Assembly: GCA_940337035.1 (NCBI GenBank)
Contig: OW679203.1
Span: forward strand, 77,143,061-77,207,060
DNA from: Agriotes lineatus
Lineage: Eukaryota; Arthropoda; Insecta; Coleoptera; Elateridae
Length of the DNA stretch: 64,000 nucleotides
Reading direction: 5' to 3'
Below are positions 33,000-44,121 of this stretch, in pieces. Numbering within the stretch: the stretch's first letter is position 1; each line of letters starts with the position of its first letter. Under the pieces are notes generated by a model, which saw only the letters and a program-made list of their open reading frames with translations, had not been told where the DNA came from and searched no databases. Made by a program: the position numbers and the translations under genes.

Positions 33000-34570
33000 A
33001 ACTACAAATGACTAGCGTTTATTTAATAACTACTGAATAATCTGCAATATGGTAATTCAATAATAAATAATCAAAACAATTTGATCACAAATAATGTCAT
33101 AGTAGAGCTGTGCAAGTTAAATGAAGGTTGCGACACGCACCAAGTTGCCCCTTTCTGGGTTATTCAATTAATTGTAACCACAAATAAATCGAGTGGTATG
33201 CATACCGCTGTCATTTAAAAAACCTTTCTGTTGAGGCTATTGAAAGCATATATATAATACACATATATTGCTGGTAGGGCCTGGAAACTTCAGAAAACAT
33301 TACGGCGCCGACATAGTTTCACTTAGAGTATAACGCGTCTCGTGCGCATGCGTGGGAATTCGAACTCCGCCTTTAGAAGCGAATTTTAAACTTGACCACT
33401 TCCCCATTGGGCGGACGACGCCGCCGCGCTTGCGCACAGCTCACCGTATACATGAAGGAGTCGGTTGTGTGTCTCACTTCATCGGTGAGTTTCCCACTCA
33501 TAGCCTCTAGCAATATAGTAAGTATTAGATATATGATTGAAAGTAAAAAAGAGTGAATGCTCGTTTTACAAAGGTTCAATTACACACATAAATTGTAGCT
33601 TTAAATATTAATCGTAATTAAATATACGCATTAACTTTCAAGTATTAAAATAGATTGACTGAATGAGATTAAACCTTATATGTTAATAACAACGGTAAGT
33701 ACAAATTTAAACTGCCCGAATCTGCTTAAAAGCAGGAAGACCGTCTACTGTTAAAGTAGTATGATATAACACCAAGAATCACTAACCTCCGACGCCCAAG
33801 GCTGCTGTTAACCAAAGGCTGGCCAGGAGTTGCTATATCCGTAATTGCAGAAAAGCTATTCACAAGCCGCAGGAGCTAGGTAGGAAAGCAGGTGTTGAAA
33901 ATTAAATCGGACGGCAACCTTACCTCCAAGATTAAATTCTTGGGTAAAACTGTCGATTAAAAGCTAAAGAAATGCAATTAATAGGAGAATAACAAACAGA
34001 AAAACGCCATCGTACCTGATTATAGTCAACCCTTTAAAATTAATCGCCGTGGCTTAATAAAGCACGAACGAGACCATTTTAGAAGCAAGTTACTTCGTCG
34101 AGGTGCAGAAAAAGAATCCTGGCGCATTCGGAAAACTAACAAAGACAGCTGAACGTTGCGACCTCGCGATAAGCCAGCGAATGTTTTTGGGGTTTTCCAG
34201 AATCGGTACGAAAAGAGTGCACTGGTAAATTGAAATATTTCGAAACACAATTGATTATTATGCGAAGACAATATACAGGCTGGTCCTGAAATAATTGGTA
34301 TGTGGAGAAAACATTGAAGCGAAGCCGAAAAATGGTTTCAAAGCGAATGCGCTACTTTCACGGATACCATAAACCTCTATTATAAACGAGTTTTATATAC
34401 TATTTTGTCGTCGACTAACATAATAATTTCGAAGGAATTTAATTTCTTCTACTTTTTAAAAGCAATAATTAATTCATGTATTACAAAACTATGACGTATT
34501 TGTTGCTATGCTAATGTTGTTGCTAAGCTATGATTTATGGTAACCATTTTTGTTGAGCAAACAAATTTTC
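33000..34570. other. No gene recognised
   Basis: A GC-richer stretch at 33300-33500 and short frames at 33373-33579 (-) and 34026-34271 (-) have no recognisable motif or support. Probably old repeat debris. Confidence 0.45.
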
Positions 34571-34576
34571 GGCAAA

Positions 34577-35859
34577 AATGAATGATTATCACGAGCCTTT
34601 GTGAGTGATGAAATTCTTAAAAAAACTGCAGAAGCTGAACTGAGTCTGATTCCTAAAAGTCGGAAGAGATTTATAAGAAAGAGTATGACAAGTTTTGGCA
34701 ATGGCTAAAGCCAAAAATACGGAGATAGTTACAGAAAATGTTGTGCTTGCGTATTTGGCTAAACTTCAATATAGCGTCCCCAGTCACACACATATACGTG
34801 AATATTTTGGTCTGGGAGCTATAATTTTAGGTTAGCTACAGTTTAAGTTGTGCGGCAAACGTCAAACTCAGTGGAGACGCTATACTGAAGTTTTCCAGCG
34901 TATTTTTTAGATCAGGTAAATTATTTGCATTTTGAGTTAGATATATTACCTACCAATTCATCGTACCTTATTTGTAGTCGAAGATTTACAAGTCTTCATC
35001 GTTATGGTGTCTGTTCTCGAAGTTGAAATGCATGTTACGAATAAAAGACAATATTGACATTAGTAATTTTCCTAAACTTACTGCCTTCCTGAAGAACTAC
35101 TCGGTTAGTAATGCACCAGAAAAGTCTGCAGTATTTTCAAAGGAACAATTAATACATTTTTTTGTAAATTCGCCAAATGACAAGTACTTGCTTATGAAGG
35201 TACGATTTGTTTTTTTAAATGTCAACGCTTATTATAGTTTTGGGGCTTGTCGACGTGCAGAGTTTTATAATGTATGCGTTGGTGATGTCAAGGAGAAAGG
35301 CTCTGTGCTGATTGTTTATATCAGGGACACAAAAACTTACAGGACTAGGATATTTACAATTTTGAATGATGATGGCGCAGTGAATTATACTGATCTTATT
35401 AAAAAGTACATGAGTTTAAGACCAAAACATGTGAAAATTGAGAAGTTCTTTTTATTCTATAATTGCGGAAGTACATGCAATCCAATTGGCATTAACACAT
35501 TTGGCCAGATTCCTCGCACGATCGCCACGTATCTGAAAATTTTGAATGTTACTGAGTATACGGGTCAATCCTTTCAGAGAACATCCGCTACAATTTTAGC
35601 AGATAGCGGTGCTGATATTAAAACCCTCAAAACGCATGGAGATTGGAAGAGTGATGCAGTTGCTGAGGGATGTATTGCAGATTCGCGCGGAAATAAAAAC
35701 AAGATTGCCCGAACCCTTAGAGCTGCTAGTGGACAGATTATCAATGTTTCTTTAACAAGTAATGGTGTTATTTCTACCGCTAGTACATATATGTCGGGTA
35801 TCACCGTATCTGGAAATTTCAATTGTAGTATTCATAGTAATATAAATAAATCTGAATGA
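34577..35859 (+). pseudogene. Tyrosine-recombinase (Crypton-like) gene, decayed
   Basis: N-terminal pieces in shifting frames: MNDYHEPL, SDEILKKTAEAELSLIPKSR, YKKEYDKFWQWLK, NTEIVTENVVLAYLAKL. A 133-bp MITE is inserted at 34761-34893. The core runs from about 34985 (SSSLWCLFSKLKCMLRIKDN) to TGA 35859. The recombinase domain shows ACRRAE (catalytic Arg I), a beta-strand region, then QSFQRTSATILADSGADI, KTHGDWKS and AEGCIADS. The active-site His-x-x-Arg reads Gln-x-x-Gln and the tyrosine reads Cys, so this copy is catalytically dead by motif comparison with 36504-37683. Such recombinases mobilise circular DNA in Cryptons; the assignment is by fold-motif only. Confidence 0.75.
34761..34893. repeat. 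133-bp MITE in recombinase gene
   Basis: Inverted ends AAACTTCAATATAGCGTCCC and GGAGACGCTATACTGAAGTTT (complement AAACTTCAGTATAGCGTCTC). The element lies within the recombinase 5' region. Target duplication unclear. Confidence 0.8.
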
Positions 35860-35860
35860 T

Positions 35861-36190
35861 TGTTCTCTGAATGTTATTTTTTGGCAGTGGCCTGTTATGA
35901 TATGTTTTATCTGTCTAGGGTGTATATCACACAACGTTTCAGGAGTTTTGATTTACTCCCGTCTTCAGGTGTTCCTGGTTAGTCGTGAGAAGGACTGATA
36001 TTGTACGTCTTTTTACGTAAACTCGTGCCTCCCCCGAGTTTTGAACCCGAGACCGCTGATCGCTATGATTACTATTCTGCCACTCTTACCACTAGGTCAC
36101 CAGCGCGGTTTAAGACGGGAGTAGATCAAAACTCCCGAAACTTTGTGTGATATACACCCTAGACAGTGGAAAAAGTCCGATAAAACATAT
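35861..36190 (-). repeat. Inverted-repeat element with tRNA-like centre
   Basis: AAATCTGAATGAT occurs immediately before (35848-35860) and after (from about 36192) the element, a 13-bp target duplication. Inside, about 60-bp arms (ATATGTTTTATC...TAGGGTGTATATCACACAA...GTTTTGAT-TACTCCCGTCTT) are inverted around 36020-36115. On the minus strand the centre reads as tRNA-like sequence with A box TGGTGACCTAGTGG and B box GGTTCAAAACTC. No protein coding. Confidence 0.75.
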
Positions 36191-36503
36191 CAAATCTGAA
36201 TGATCTTTGTATTTATTTCGTTGTTATGACAACTTTATGGCATTCGTGCTATAAAGTAGGTTTTATGCATGATTTTCTCTACAATAAAAATGGCATTGTG
36301 ACGCTAGTCGACCACAAAAATGGTTATACTGATGATTCAATAAAGCATTTCTAAATAACTGCCTAGATTCTTTCATCAAGTGTGCCAAATTTTAATGGTA
36401 ATTTATCCATTTAGATATTGTAGTAGTACTGTAAAGTTTAAAATAGGTATGTTACAAAAAATAGTAATGACAATTTAACTAAACAATAATAACTAGAAAT
36501 TCC

Positions 36504-37683
36504 TTATTTGAAATTAAAATTAATTGTACAGTTTTCGAAGTGTGACAGATTGATGTTGGGCAAATTTGTATCGCTCAACTCAAGTTGCATGTTGTGAACA
36601 GTAGAAGAATTTGTTTGCATATTTGAAGAACTAACTGAAGCATGTGGCATTGAAGAACTACCGGAAGGTTGTGGCATCGAAGTTGCTTGTTGACTGCTTG
36701 AAATTGGAGAACTGGTATGTACCTTTCAAGGAGTCCGACTAATTTGATTTGCTATGGTCATTTTAGCAACCAGAGAGTCTTCAATGTAGGCTTCGGCAAC
36801 TGTAGTGCTTTTCCAGCCACCATGCCTCTTCAGAGTTGTTATGTCCGCTCCATTACCTACTAATGCTGTTGCACTATTTCTTCTGAAGCAATGACTCGTA
36901 TACTGTGTCGGATTGTTCAATTGTAGATAGCTGGCTATCTTCAAGGGCATTATCCCAAATGTGTGAGTGCCCACCGGTTGTTGTGTGCATTTATTTTTGG
37001 AGTAAAATAAAAAAAGTCTTTCAATTGTTGTGCTTTTTTTTCGTCTTAAAACAACATACTTTCTAATTATACCTATCCATTGAGTTTCTGTCGCACAGGA
37101 CTTTTTTGTTTTAGTGTCAGGAATATTGATTACTATTATGTCACCTCTATCTTGGATATTTTGGATTTTCATATCCTTTAACTCGTGGATACGGCAGGCT
37201 GAACTTATTCGAATAATTAAAGCTGTCTAAAAACATTTTTTTTTATTTGCAACAGAAACCTAGTAGCAATTTTACTTAATTACTTAAATCATAAGAAAAT
37301 CCTCGTTCGGGGCCTCATGAATAAACTTCTCAAGTTCATCCATCTGTAATAATTTGGATTTTTTAGGTACATACCCTTCTTTTTTTCTCTTTAAAAACAC
37401 GATTAGCCTTGGGAAAGTTCCAATGTTAATATTATGCTTAATATTTAGTGTGGATTTAAGCATTGAAAACATCGACCACAAGGTGGAAGATTTTAAATTT
37501 TTTGATTTAGCTTCAAAACAAGCTAACAATATGTAATCATTGTACGTGCTTACAGAATTCTCAACACACCCTTTAACGAAAATGTATTCTTTCCAATATT
37601 GATTTGATGACTTTTCAGGTAGTAAGTTTTGAATAGCATTTTCGGCTGCTTGTTTAATATGTTCTGGTATATTATCATCCATT
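36504..37683 (-). pseudogene. Tyrosine-recombinase (Crypton-like) gene, nearly intact
   Basis: Starts at ATG 37683 (MDDNIPEHIKQAAENAIQNL). N-terminal helical domain with STLWSMFSMLKSTLNIKHNI and KKSKLLQMDELEKFI to about 37284, then an apparent ~57-bp intron (acceptor TTTTTAG at about 37228; donor damaged, with TAA in frame). The catalytic domain has SSACRIHEL (Arg I), HCFRRNSATALVGNGADI (His-x-x-Arg), RHGGWKS and AEAYIEDS (Tyr nucleophile). After an in-frame TGA (about 36725) a Ser/Gln-rich tail continues in the same frame to LSHFENCTINFNFK and TAA 36504-36506. All four catalytic motifs are kept. Only the donor-site stop and the TGA break it, so recent activity or assembly error is possible. 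It faces the decayed copy tail-to-tail. Confidence 0.78.
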
Positions 37684-37721
37684 TTCTTGTACTTATTGTG
37701 CACCGATTACTTATGGCATTA

Positions 37722-37870
37722 ATAGTTATCTAACCAACAAGTGTGTTAATGAAAGCGATTAATAATCGAAACTGTTTAAACCACGAACGAGCGATAGCCA
37801 GTGAGTGCCTTTATTAATTGAGATTATTAATCGCCCATTAACAAACGAGTTGATTACAAAATTTTTTCGT
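37722..37870. repeat. Foldback C upstream of recombinase gene
   Basis: Arms GTGTGTTAATGAAAGCGATTAATAATC (37741-37767) and its approximate complement at 37830-37853 enclose CCACGAACGAG...AGTGAGTGCC. Arms disagree at CAAG (left) versus the complement of CGAG (right). It begins about 40 bp upstream of the recombinase ATG. Confidence 0.75.
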
Positions 37871-37952
37871 TGACCGCAAAATCTTTTTTGCGAAAAATTT
37901 GATTAATACAACTAACCTTCATGCAGAATATCATCAAAACGTCAAAATCACA

Positions 37953-38108
37953 AAAACAGTTAATTAATGAAAAAGAGTGTATTAATCAAAAACAGTGTAT
38001 TAATAGATCTATTAATCCATCCTTTTTTAAAAAACAGTTAATTAATGAAAAATAGTGTATTAATCAAAAACAGTGTATTAATGACGTCTATTAATCCATC
38101 CTTTTTTA
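37953..38108. repeat. Two tandem ~78-bp repeats
   Basis: AACAGTTAATTAATGAAAAA...AGTGTATTAATCAAAAACAG...TCTATTAATCCATCCTTTTT occurs twice back-to-back (from 37953 and 38031), with 3-4 differences. Confidence 0.85.
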
Positions 38109-38382
38109 GGAAAGATAATTCAGTAATCAGCGATCAACGAAAAAATTCATAAATATAAATGTCAAAAAACAATACTTGATTTTCAATTTTAAATTCGAAT
38201 CCTTACACCGTTCGATAAGTATGTATTGCGAACAGAAGAAAAATAAATTATCTAGCCCCGATATTTGGACAACAAATTTACCGATTTTTTTAATTTATAT
38301 ATTTTTTGTGGGCCTAAAAAAATTGTGTTTCACATGTCCAGAAACTGTTTTCAGTTTCTGGCCTTATGAAACAAATTACTAT

Positions 38383-38508
38383 TGTATACCAAGGCACTGA
38401 AGTTTAGCTTTATATCACGAATGTGGATTTAGTTGCTAAGGCCCGTAGGGCCAAGGCAAATAAACCACATGAGTGATAAAAAGAAACTTCAGTGCCGAGG
38501 AGTACATT
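38383..38508. repeat. Foldback D
   Basis: CAAGGCACTGAAGTTT (38390) pairs with AAACTTCAGTGCCGAGG (38484-38500). TATCACGAATGTGG pairs with CCACATGAGTGATA. The core GGCCCGTAGGGCC is perfect. Mismatched boxes: CGAATG versus ATGAG, and CCAAGG versus CCGAGG. Confidence 0.85.
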
Positions 38509-38717
38509 ATGTTTTATTTGAAATCGGGAAATCGTGAAATTACAACATTTTAACCAACATTTGTAGGTTATGTAACGTCGGTTGACGTTTATCTGTCGCC
38601 CCGCCGCCTACAAAGAAGTCGTAAAACAATGAATTACTTTAATGCCGATTTCGCGTATTTTAATGACGATTTCGAGGTACTTTAATGCCGATTTCAAATG
38701 ATAGTTATTTATGTACC

Positions 38718-38822
38718 TAGCCCGAAAAACTAGCTTTTTATGGACGATGCCCGAAATTACTGGCCGAGGCGATAGCCAAGGCAGGCAATCAGGCAAGGCC
38801 ATAAAAAGCAGTTTTCGTCCGA
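38718..38822. repeat. Foldback E
   Basis: CCCGAAAAACTAGCTTTTTATGG pairs with CCATAAAAAGCAGTTTTCG. The core GGCCGAGGCGATAGCCAAGGC has both boxes (CGAGG, CAAGG) in the same orientation. A half copy is at 39143-39240. Confidence 0.75.
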
Positions 38823-38895
38823 GGTGCATATTAAATTTTTCCGTCGACCGTCATAATTTGAAAAAAAATTAAAGTGGGGTCCGTATTATAAGAGT

Positions 38896-39060
38896 TGTTG
38901 AGGACGAAAAACGTTTGCGGACAAAACGCGTTTGCGGACGAAAAGCATTTGCGCGCGAAAAGTGTTTGCGGACGAAAAGCGTTTGAGGCTGTAAAGTGCG
39001 GCCGTAAAGTGTTTGCGAACGAAAACCATTTTCGGACGAAAAGTTAATGGTTTATATTCT
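38896..39060. repeat. 17-bp minisatellite
   Basis: About nine imperfect copies of GCGTTTGCGGACGAAAA. Variation is mainly at the CG dinucleotides. No coding. Confidence 0.85.
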
Positions 39061-39142
39061 TATTTCGGTGTCCAAAAAAGTGACAGTTTTCGTGCGTAAA
39101 TGCGTCCGCAAAATCACATTTTATAGGTAAGTCGACGGAAAT

Positions 39143-39240
39143 AGTTATTTATGTAGCTATGCCGAAAAACCGGTTTTTAATGGACGATGCCTGAAATTGC
39201 TGACCGAGGCGATAGCCGAGGCAAGCAATCAGGTAAGGCG
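39143..39240. repeat. Foldback E, partial second copy
   Basis: Repeats ATAGTTATTTATGTAGCTATG, TTTTAATGGACGATGCCTGA and CCGAGGCGATAGCCGAGGCA. The right arm is lost after AGGTAAGGCG. Confidence 0.7.
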
Positions 39241-40010
39241 ATTGGCACTCGAAAGGGGGTGTCCGACCTATAGAGGTAGTAAAATCGCAGCCAGCCGTGT
39301 CTCGATGAGCGCGTTAAGATGTCGGTGCCGGTCGCCATTTCGGTGACAGTCGTTAGATTACATCAGAAGCGCTCGCGCAACCTGAAAACTCTGACACCAG
39401 GCTTCCTACCACAAGCCATACGATACAAAAAAAATTTAGTAGAGCATGTTAAGATTTTTTTTTCGTACACCACTGTTCAGTCGCCTACAATAAAACATTA
39501 CGCACGTTTTCTCCACCCACCAATCGCGGAATCTTATGGTAAAGCTTTATACGCAATATATCTAACACTTATCCAAAAATGTATCTGTAGTATAGTTTAA
39601 ATCTTCACTCTGGCCTAACTATACCGGCCTCCTACTGAAGGGTTTGTTCACTTTGTGGTACTTGTATTAATCTTACAAGGCTGCCTCGTTAAAGTTTATT
39701 TAATCTTTCAACATTGCTGCGTTGTACAGGATTACTTGTAAAATCACCTTTATTGAATCAATCAAAATATATGGTTTCAACACTAAGAAACGCACAGAAC
39801 TGTTAGTGTGTAAGACCTTGGAAGAAGCAGTGGTGGGAGCTTGCAATCTTGAGATCAATGGTGGGGGTGACAATCTTAAGAATAATAGTTAGGAGGAAAA
39901 CCTTGAACTTAAACTGAAATTTTGGACAGTTCTAGAACAAGGAACCAAGCTCAAAGTTGCCCCCCCCCCTACATTTGGCCATAAGCCGCAAGCGCGCATT
40001 ATGATTTGAT
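39240..40010. other. No gene recognised
   Basis: Open frame 39319-39600 (+, 93 codons) has no motif. A C run of 10 occurs at 39960-39969. Confidence 0.45.
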
Positions 40011-40385
40011 ATAATTAAATTAGATGCCCAAATGCCTGGATATCAACAAAAAACGACTGAGAATGACAACACCCAAGTTGGTTTGCAACTGTTTTAGATA
40101 GGATTCTTCTAGATCCTGTTGGCTCATATTGTAACTGTGGGTGACCAAAGCAAGACGTTTCGTGTTCAAAAGTCTGCAGAAAAGATCCTCGCGTTGGTGT
40201 TTTGATTACGACGTTGCTTAGAACAAGGTGTACTATTCTTGCAAGATAACGTACCAGCCCGAAAGTCACTGATTCAATTGCAAACCCATAATGAATCGGG
40301 CTTTTAAGTGACTGAAAACCTCCATACAAAAATAACTTTTCTTAAAATGAAATGGCAGTAAGTGCTGTGGAAGAGTGATCCATAA
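40010..40385 (-). repeat. Dispersed repeat, inverse copy of 21300-21645
   Basis: Complement matches 21300-21645 block by block. A 104-codon minus frame (40015-40329) is open here but not in the other copy, so I do not call a gene. Confidence 0.7.
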
Positions 40386-40730
40386 AACTACAATTATATT
40401 GAATAAATGGAAAATTGTAGTGTGGCAATTTGTTTTTGTTCTACTGCTTCAAGAGCTGTCAATTTCAGACGCGTTTAGCGGCCGAAAACTCCCACCTTTT
40501 TACACTAGTAACTTTTACCTTTCGGCAGTAATAACCACAGCAACAAAAACTAACAGCCATTTTCATTAGTCGAAATCAAAAGACACTCAAATTTTGCAGT
40601 ATGATCATGACCTGCGCGACTTTTCCCGACTTCCTCTATTAAACTGTCATTTTATAATTAGAAAAAAAGAACGCTTCCAAAGCAGTAGAATAAAACATAT
40701 GTATGCAACTCCCACGAAAGCGGACTTTTA

Positions 40731-40790
40731 GACTCGCCATATTTATGTGCCTCGCTCGCTGCGCTCGCCATAAACTTCGGCTCATCCAAA
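40731..40790. repeat. Short foldback F
   Basis: TTTATGTGCCTCGC...GCGCTCGCCATAAA around CTCGCTGCGCTCGC. The CTCG boxes are on the same strand in both arms. Confidence 0.6.
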
Positions 40791-40799
40791 AAATGCTTA

Positions 40800-41540
40800 T
40801 TTTGTACTTGTAACATAAATAGCTATTGTAGTACGTTAAGAATGTATGACTACCTCTTCGAACATATTACAAGAAAATTTTAGTTCTTTCCGTGCCAAGT
40901 AGAGTTAAATCAACAAAAATTTTGAAATACTAGTTTTAATCGATTGCTTTAATTCTATACATCAATTTACATTTAACTTATACATAGTTACGACATTGAA
41001 AGGTCACTGTCACGACTTGAAAGTAAAACATTAATCTCCATTTATTTACATAGACGTAGGAACTTGAATTCGAACGTGATTCCAACGTAGACATTTATAT
41101 AAGACGTAAATACTTGAAGTTTCAATTGGAGCAAACCATTTAAAAAATCGAATCTTATTCGAAAATATCCCAAATCTTGAATTTTTGTTTTAGCTATCAA
41201 CCTCATCTAATAATGTAATACTATTACCATTGTAGGAAAACGCTAGATCAAACTGAATCAAAAGTATAAAATAAGTTGTTGCAGTGCCGACGATCTAAAA
41301 CAAATACAAAATTAAGTAACTGGTGTGTACCACCAAATGACGACTATGTCCTGTTTTTTAATGCCGCGGACAAAGTTATTCAAGCCAAAATACTAACGGG
41401 TGTACAGAAGGTCTTTACATCCTGGACGGCTATTGATTGTAAAGCGCATGTCTGGTCAATCTCAGACTTCATAATTTATTATTTATTTGACTTTAGTCAT
41501 ATTCAATTGAAACTAAAACAAATGTAATTTTGAACTAATT
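40800..41540. other. No gene recognised
   Basis: AT-rich. AATGCCGCGGACAAAGTTATTCAA (41361-41384) recurs in inverted form at 43775-43800, so a short unassigned repeat is present. The frame 41276-41527 shows no known motif. Confidence 0.45.
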
Positions 41541-41544
41541 TTAC

Positions 41545-42915
41545 AGTAAAATGTTTACTAAGGAACAAACAACATTTATGGTAGTATTACTTTCGCAGTG
41601 GTCAACGGAATGAAAACAAAAACTGGAATTATTCCATCAATGCTTTTAAACAAGAATTGCGACACAGATTTCCAAATATCATGATAAATAATAGCAACTT
41701 TTCCGCTGAAGTTATGAAAATAGTAGCGTCTTTTGAAAAAACAGGTTCTGTAAATCACAAACCAAGAGCAGGAAGATCTCGTCGTAGAACTGAAAATGTC
41801 GAAATGCAAGAAACATGGTTCAGTGCGACGGCTATCTCAACAAGTAGATTTAAGCATAGGATCGGCTCACACACTTTTTTCACAAGACCTTCAAATGCAC
41901 CCTTATAAACTTCAAATGTGCCAGGAATTGTTACCTTCAGATTATCTAAAGAGAGTTACATATTGCCAGTGGTTTCAGGAAAATCTTAATATTGATGAAG
42001 TTTTGAATAAAACAGTATATTACAGCCCGAGATGGGAAGTGTTTCATTACTGTCGAGAGATTAGTTAGCTGATTGAGACGCGAAGCGTCGAAATCAGCTA
42101 TTATCTCGAGACTAAGGAAACTTCCTGTCGAGGTTTGTATACTATTTTATTCGCAACCACTTTATTCTAAACAATAATTGGAAAAATTATTATATTATGA
42201 TATGACAGGTTGCGACGCGCATGAATGGATCAACGAGATTCCCAGTGTCCCTACCTACTCAGCGGTCGGGAATGTACTTCCCGCACTCAAATGAGGTCAG
42301 AAATGTTAACATTACATATATGGTTGCGAATAAACATTTTTTAGTGACGAAGCATGGTTCCATCTAACTGGCTATATCAATTCTCAAAATATGTGCATGT
42401 GGAGCACTGAAAAACCACATTACTTCCATGAAATCGGTTTACATCCTTGGAGCATGGGTAGCTCTATCCAGAAGGAGAATCATTGGTTCAATCTTCTTTG
42501 GCGGAAATTTAAACGGAGAAAACTATCGTAATAATATTCTTGAACCGTTTATAAACCAACTACATGACGTTGGAATTAAAAATGGCTATTTCCAACAAGA
42601 TTCTTCTAGACCACATGTTGCACAAGCTACTCTGGAATACTTGCGAGAATTTTACGATGATGGACTAATTAGTAAAGACCGATTTCCTCCAAGATCGTGT
42701 GATTTGACACCTTTAGACTATTTTGTGTTTCCATAATTAGAAAATTTAATTTTTAAAACTCCCAGCACACCGTAGACGACTTACGTGACAACATTACCAG
42801 ACAATGTCAACTAATTGATAAAAATATGCTTATACATGTTTTCGAAACGCCCGATCAATTTATGTTTAAATGTTACAGGACAACATTTTCAGCATCTGCT
42901 GTAATAACTTTAATA
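41545..42915 (+). pseudogene. Tc1/mariner-type transposase relic, interrupted
   Basis: Start about 41551 (MFTKEQTTFMVVL). Helix-turn-helix region: VASFEKTGSVNHKPRAGRSR, then in another frame SVRRLSQQVDLSIGSAHTLF, LQMHPYKLQMCQEL, YLKRVTYCQWFQENL. Interrupted at about 42018 by a ~320-bp repeat arm. It resumes at 42337 with FSDEAWFHLTGYINSQNM (first catalytic Asp), shifts frame at about 42448 into VALSRRRIIGSIFF, and continues GYFQQDSSRPHVA (second Asp) and FPPRSCDLTPLDYF (third Asp). Similarity runs on past TAA 42736 to about 42910. Dead by at least three breaks. Confidence 0.85.
42018..42336. repeat. Inverted repeat arm (left) within mariner relic
   Basis: About 320 bp, inverted copy at 43105-43425. 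The outer part (42018-42140) is itself a palindrome around GAGACGCGAAGCGTC. The inner part (42143-42336) has its own ends TTTATTCGCAACCA and TGGTTGCGAATAAA, i.e. a MITE next to a foldback. Confidence 0.85.
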
Positions 42916-43104
42916 AAAGATTGTGTCCTTCTATGTTTCATATACTTAGTTATAATCATGTATTAGTATTGATTTATCACTACATTATCACATTTTAAAT
43001 AATTAAAATATTTTTGAAGTGTGTCGCTTTGAATGACGTTTTATTTAAGCTTAGGTGCAATTTATAATTCATAGTCGCCTAGGACGTAAAGACTTTTATT
43101 CGCA

Positions 43105-43425
43105 ACCATATATGTAATGTTAACATTCCTGACCTCATTTGAGTGGGGGAAGTCGTACATTCCAGACCAGCTGAGTAGGTAGGGACACTGGGAATCTCGT
43201 TGATCCATTCATGCGCGTCACAACCTGTCGTATCATAATATAATAATTTTTCCAATTATTGTTTAGAATAACGTGGTTGCGAATAAAATAGTATACAAAC
43301 CTCGACAGGAAGTTTCCTTAGTCTCGAGATAATAGCTGATTTCGACGCTTCGCGTCTCAATCAACTAACTAATCTCTCGACAGTAATGAAACACTTCCCA
43401 TCTCGAGCTGTAATATACTATTTAA
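43105..43425. repeat. Inverted repeat arm (right) downstream of mariner relic
   Basis: Complement of 42018-42336 with few differences. Includes the TTATTCGCAACCA MITE and the GACGCTTCGCGTC palindrome in the same mutual order. Confidence 0.85.
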
Positions 43426-43900
43426 ACATCCGTTTTTTCCAATAAAACCTAGATTCAACAATTTTGTATTTAAAGAGTGCAATCCGCGAAGGCATGGAAA
43501 AATATGTGTCATGAAGTTAGGTTTATTTATGTGGCAATTCGATTAATATCATAGATTTAATATTAATTACAACGTAAAAAAACAACGCGAAGTTAGATTT
43601 TATGACTATTTTGACACATTCGCTTGAAGACATTTATTATCTCATAAATTTGAAACGCATGGAAAGTAAATAACAAGATGACACTGTCAAGTTGAACCTA
43701 CATTAGGCGTCTTGATTTAGAAAATTTAATTTAAGAAAATATAATCAAGTTGACTGGTATAATTGAATGGTGGATTGCATAACTTTGTCGGCGGCATTGA
43801 AAAATAGATTATAATAATTAGACTTTTTATATGGACAATGGTCAAAAAGTTAACCATTTGATGAAGCTTTATAGGCAAAAAGTATAGCAAAATATCGCAC

Positions 43901-44121
43901 CATAAATATCAACTGCAAGTCGATTGTGAAAAATCCTCCTGCCGTAATCCTCACTTCGTTATGCAAACGTTGTAAAGCAAATGCATTTATCTGTAAGATA
44001 AAATTTACATAATTATAAAACGTAGGTAATTAACAATGGTTTTCTAATTTACCTCCTTTTTACTTTCTGGGTCTATTGTGACCGACATCAACTTCCATAA
44101 TTCTCGTTTTACAAGGTTTGC
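43901..44121 (-). CDS. Gustatory receptor GR-2, exons 2-3
   Basis: Minus strand. Exon 2 is 44053-44121 (after TTTTAG, before GTAAAT; ANLVKRELWKLMSVTIDPES). Exon 3 is 43901-43990 (after TTACAG, before GTGCGA; INAFALQRLHNEVRITAGGF then FTIDLQLIFM). Lengths, phases and the odd GTGCGA donor match GR-1 exactly. The expected fourth exon (TYLxILxQF) is not found within the next 2.7 kb. The sequence just beyond the expected intron (43770-43800) instead matches an unassigned repeat at 41360. Confidence 0.85.

Noticed and set aside
40015..40329. 104-codon minus-strand ORF
   Set aside because: Belongs to a dispersed repeat whose other copy (21300-21645) is not open.
41276..41527. 83-codon plus-strand ORF
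   Set aside because: Part of it recurs as an inverted repeat at 43775-43800 without an open frame. No motif.
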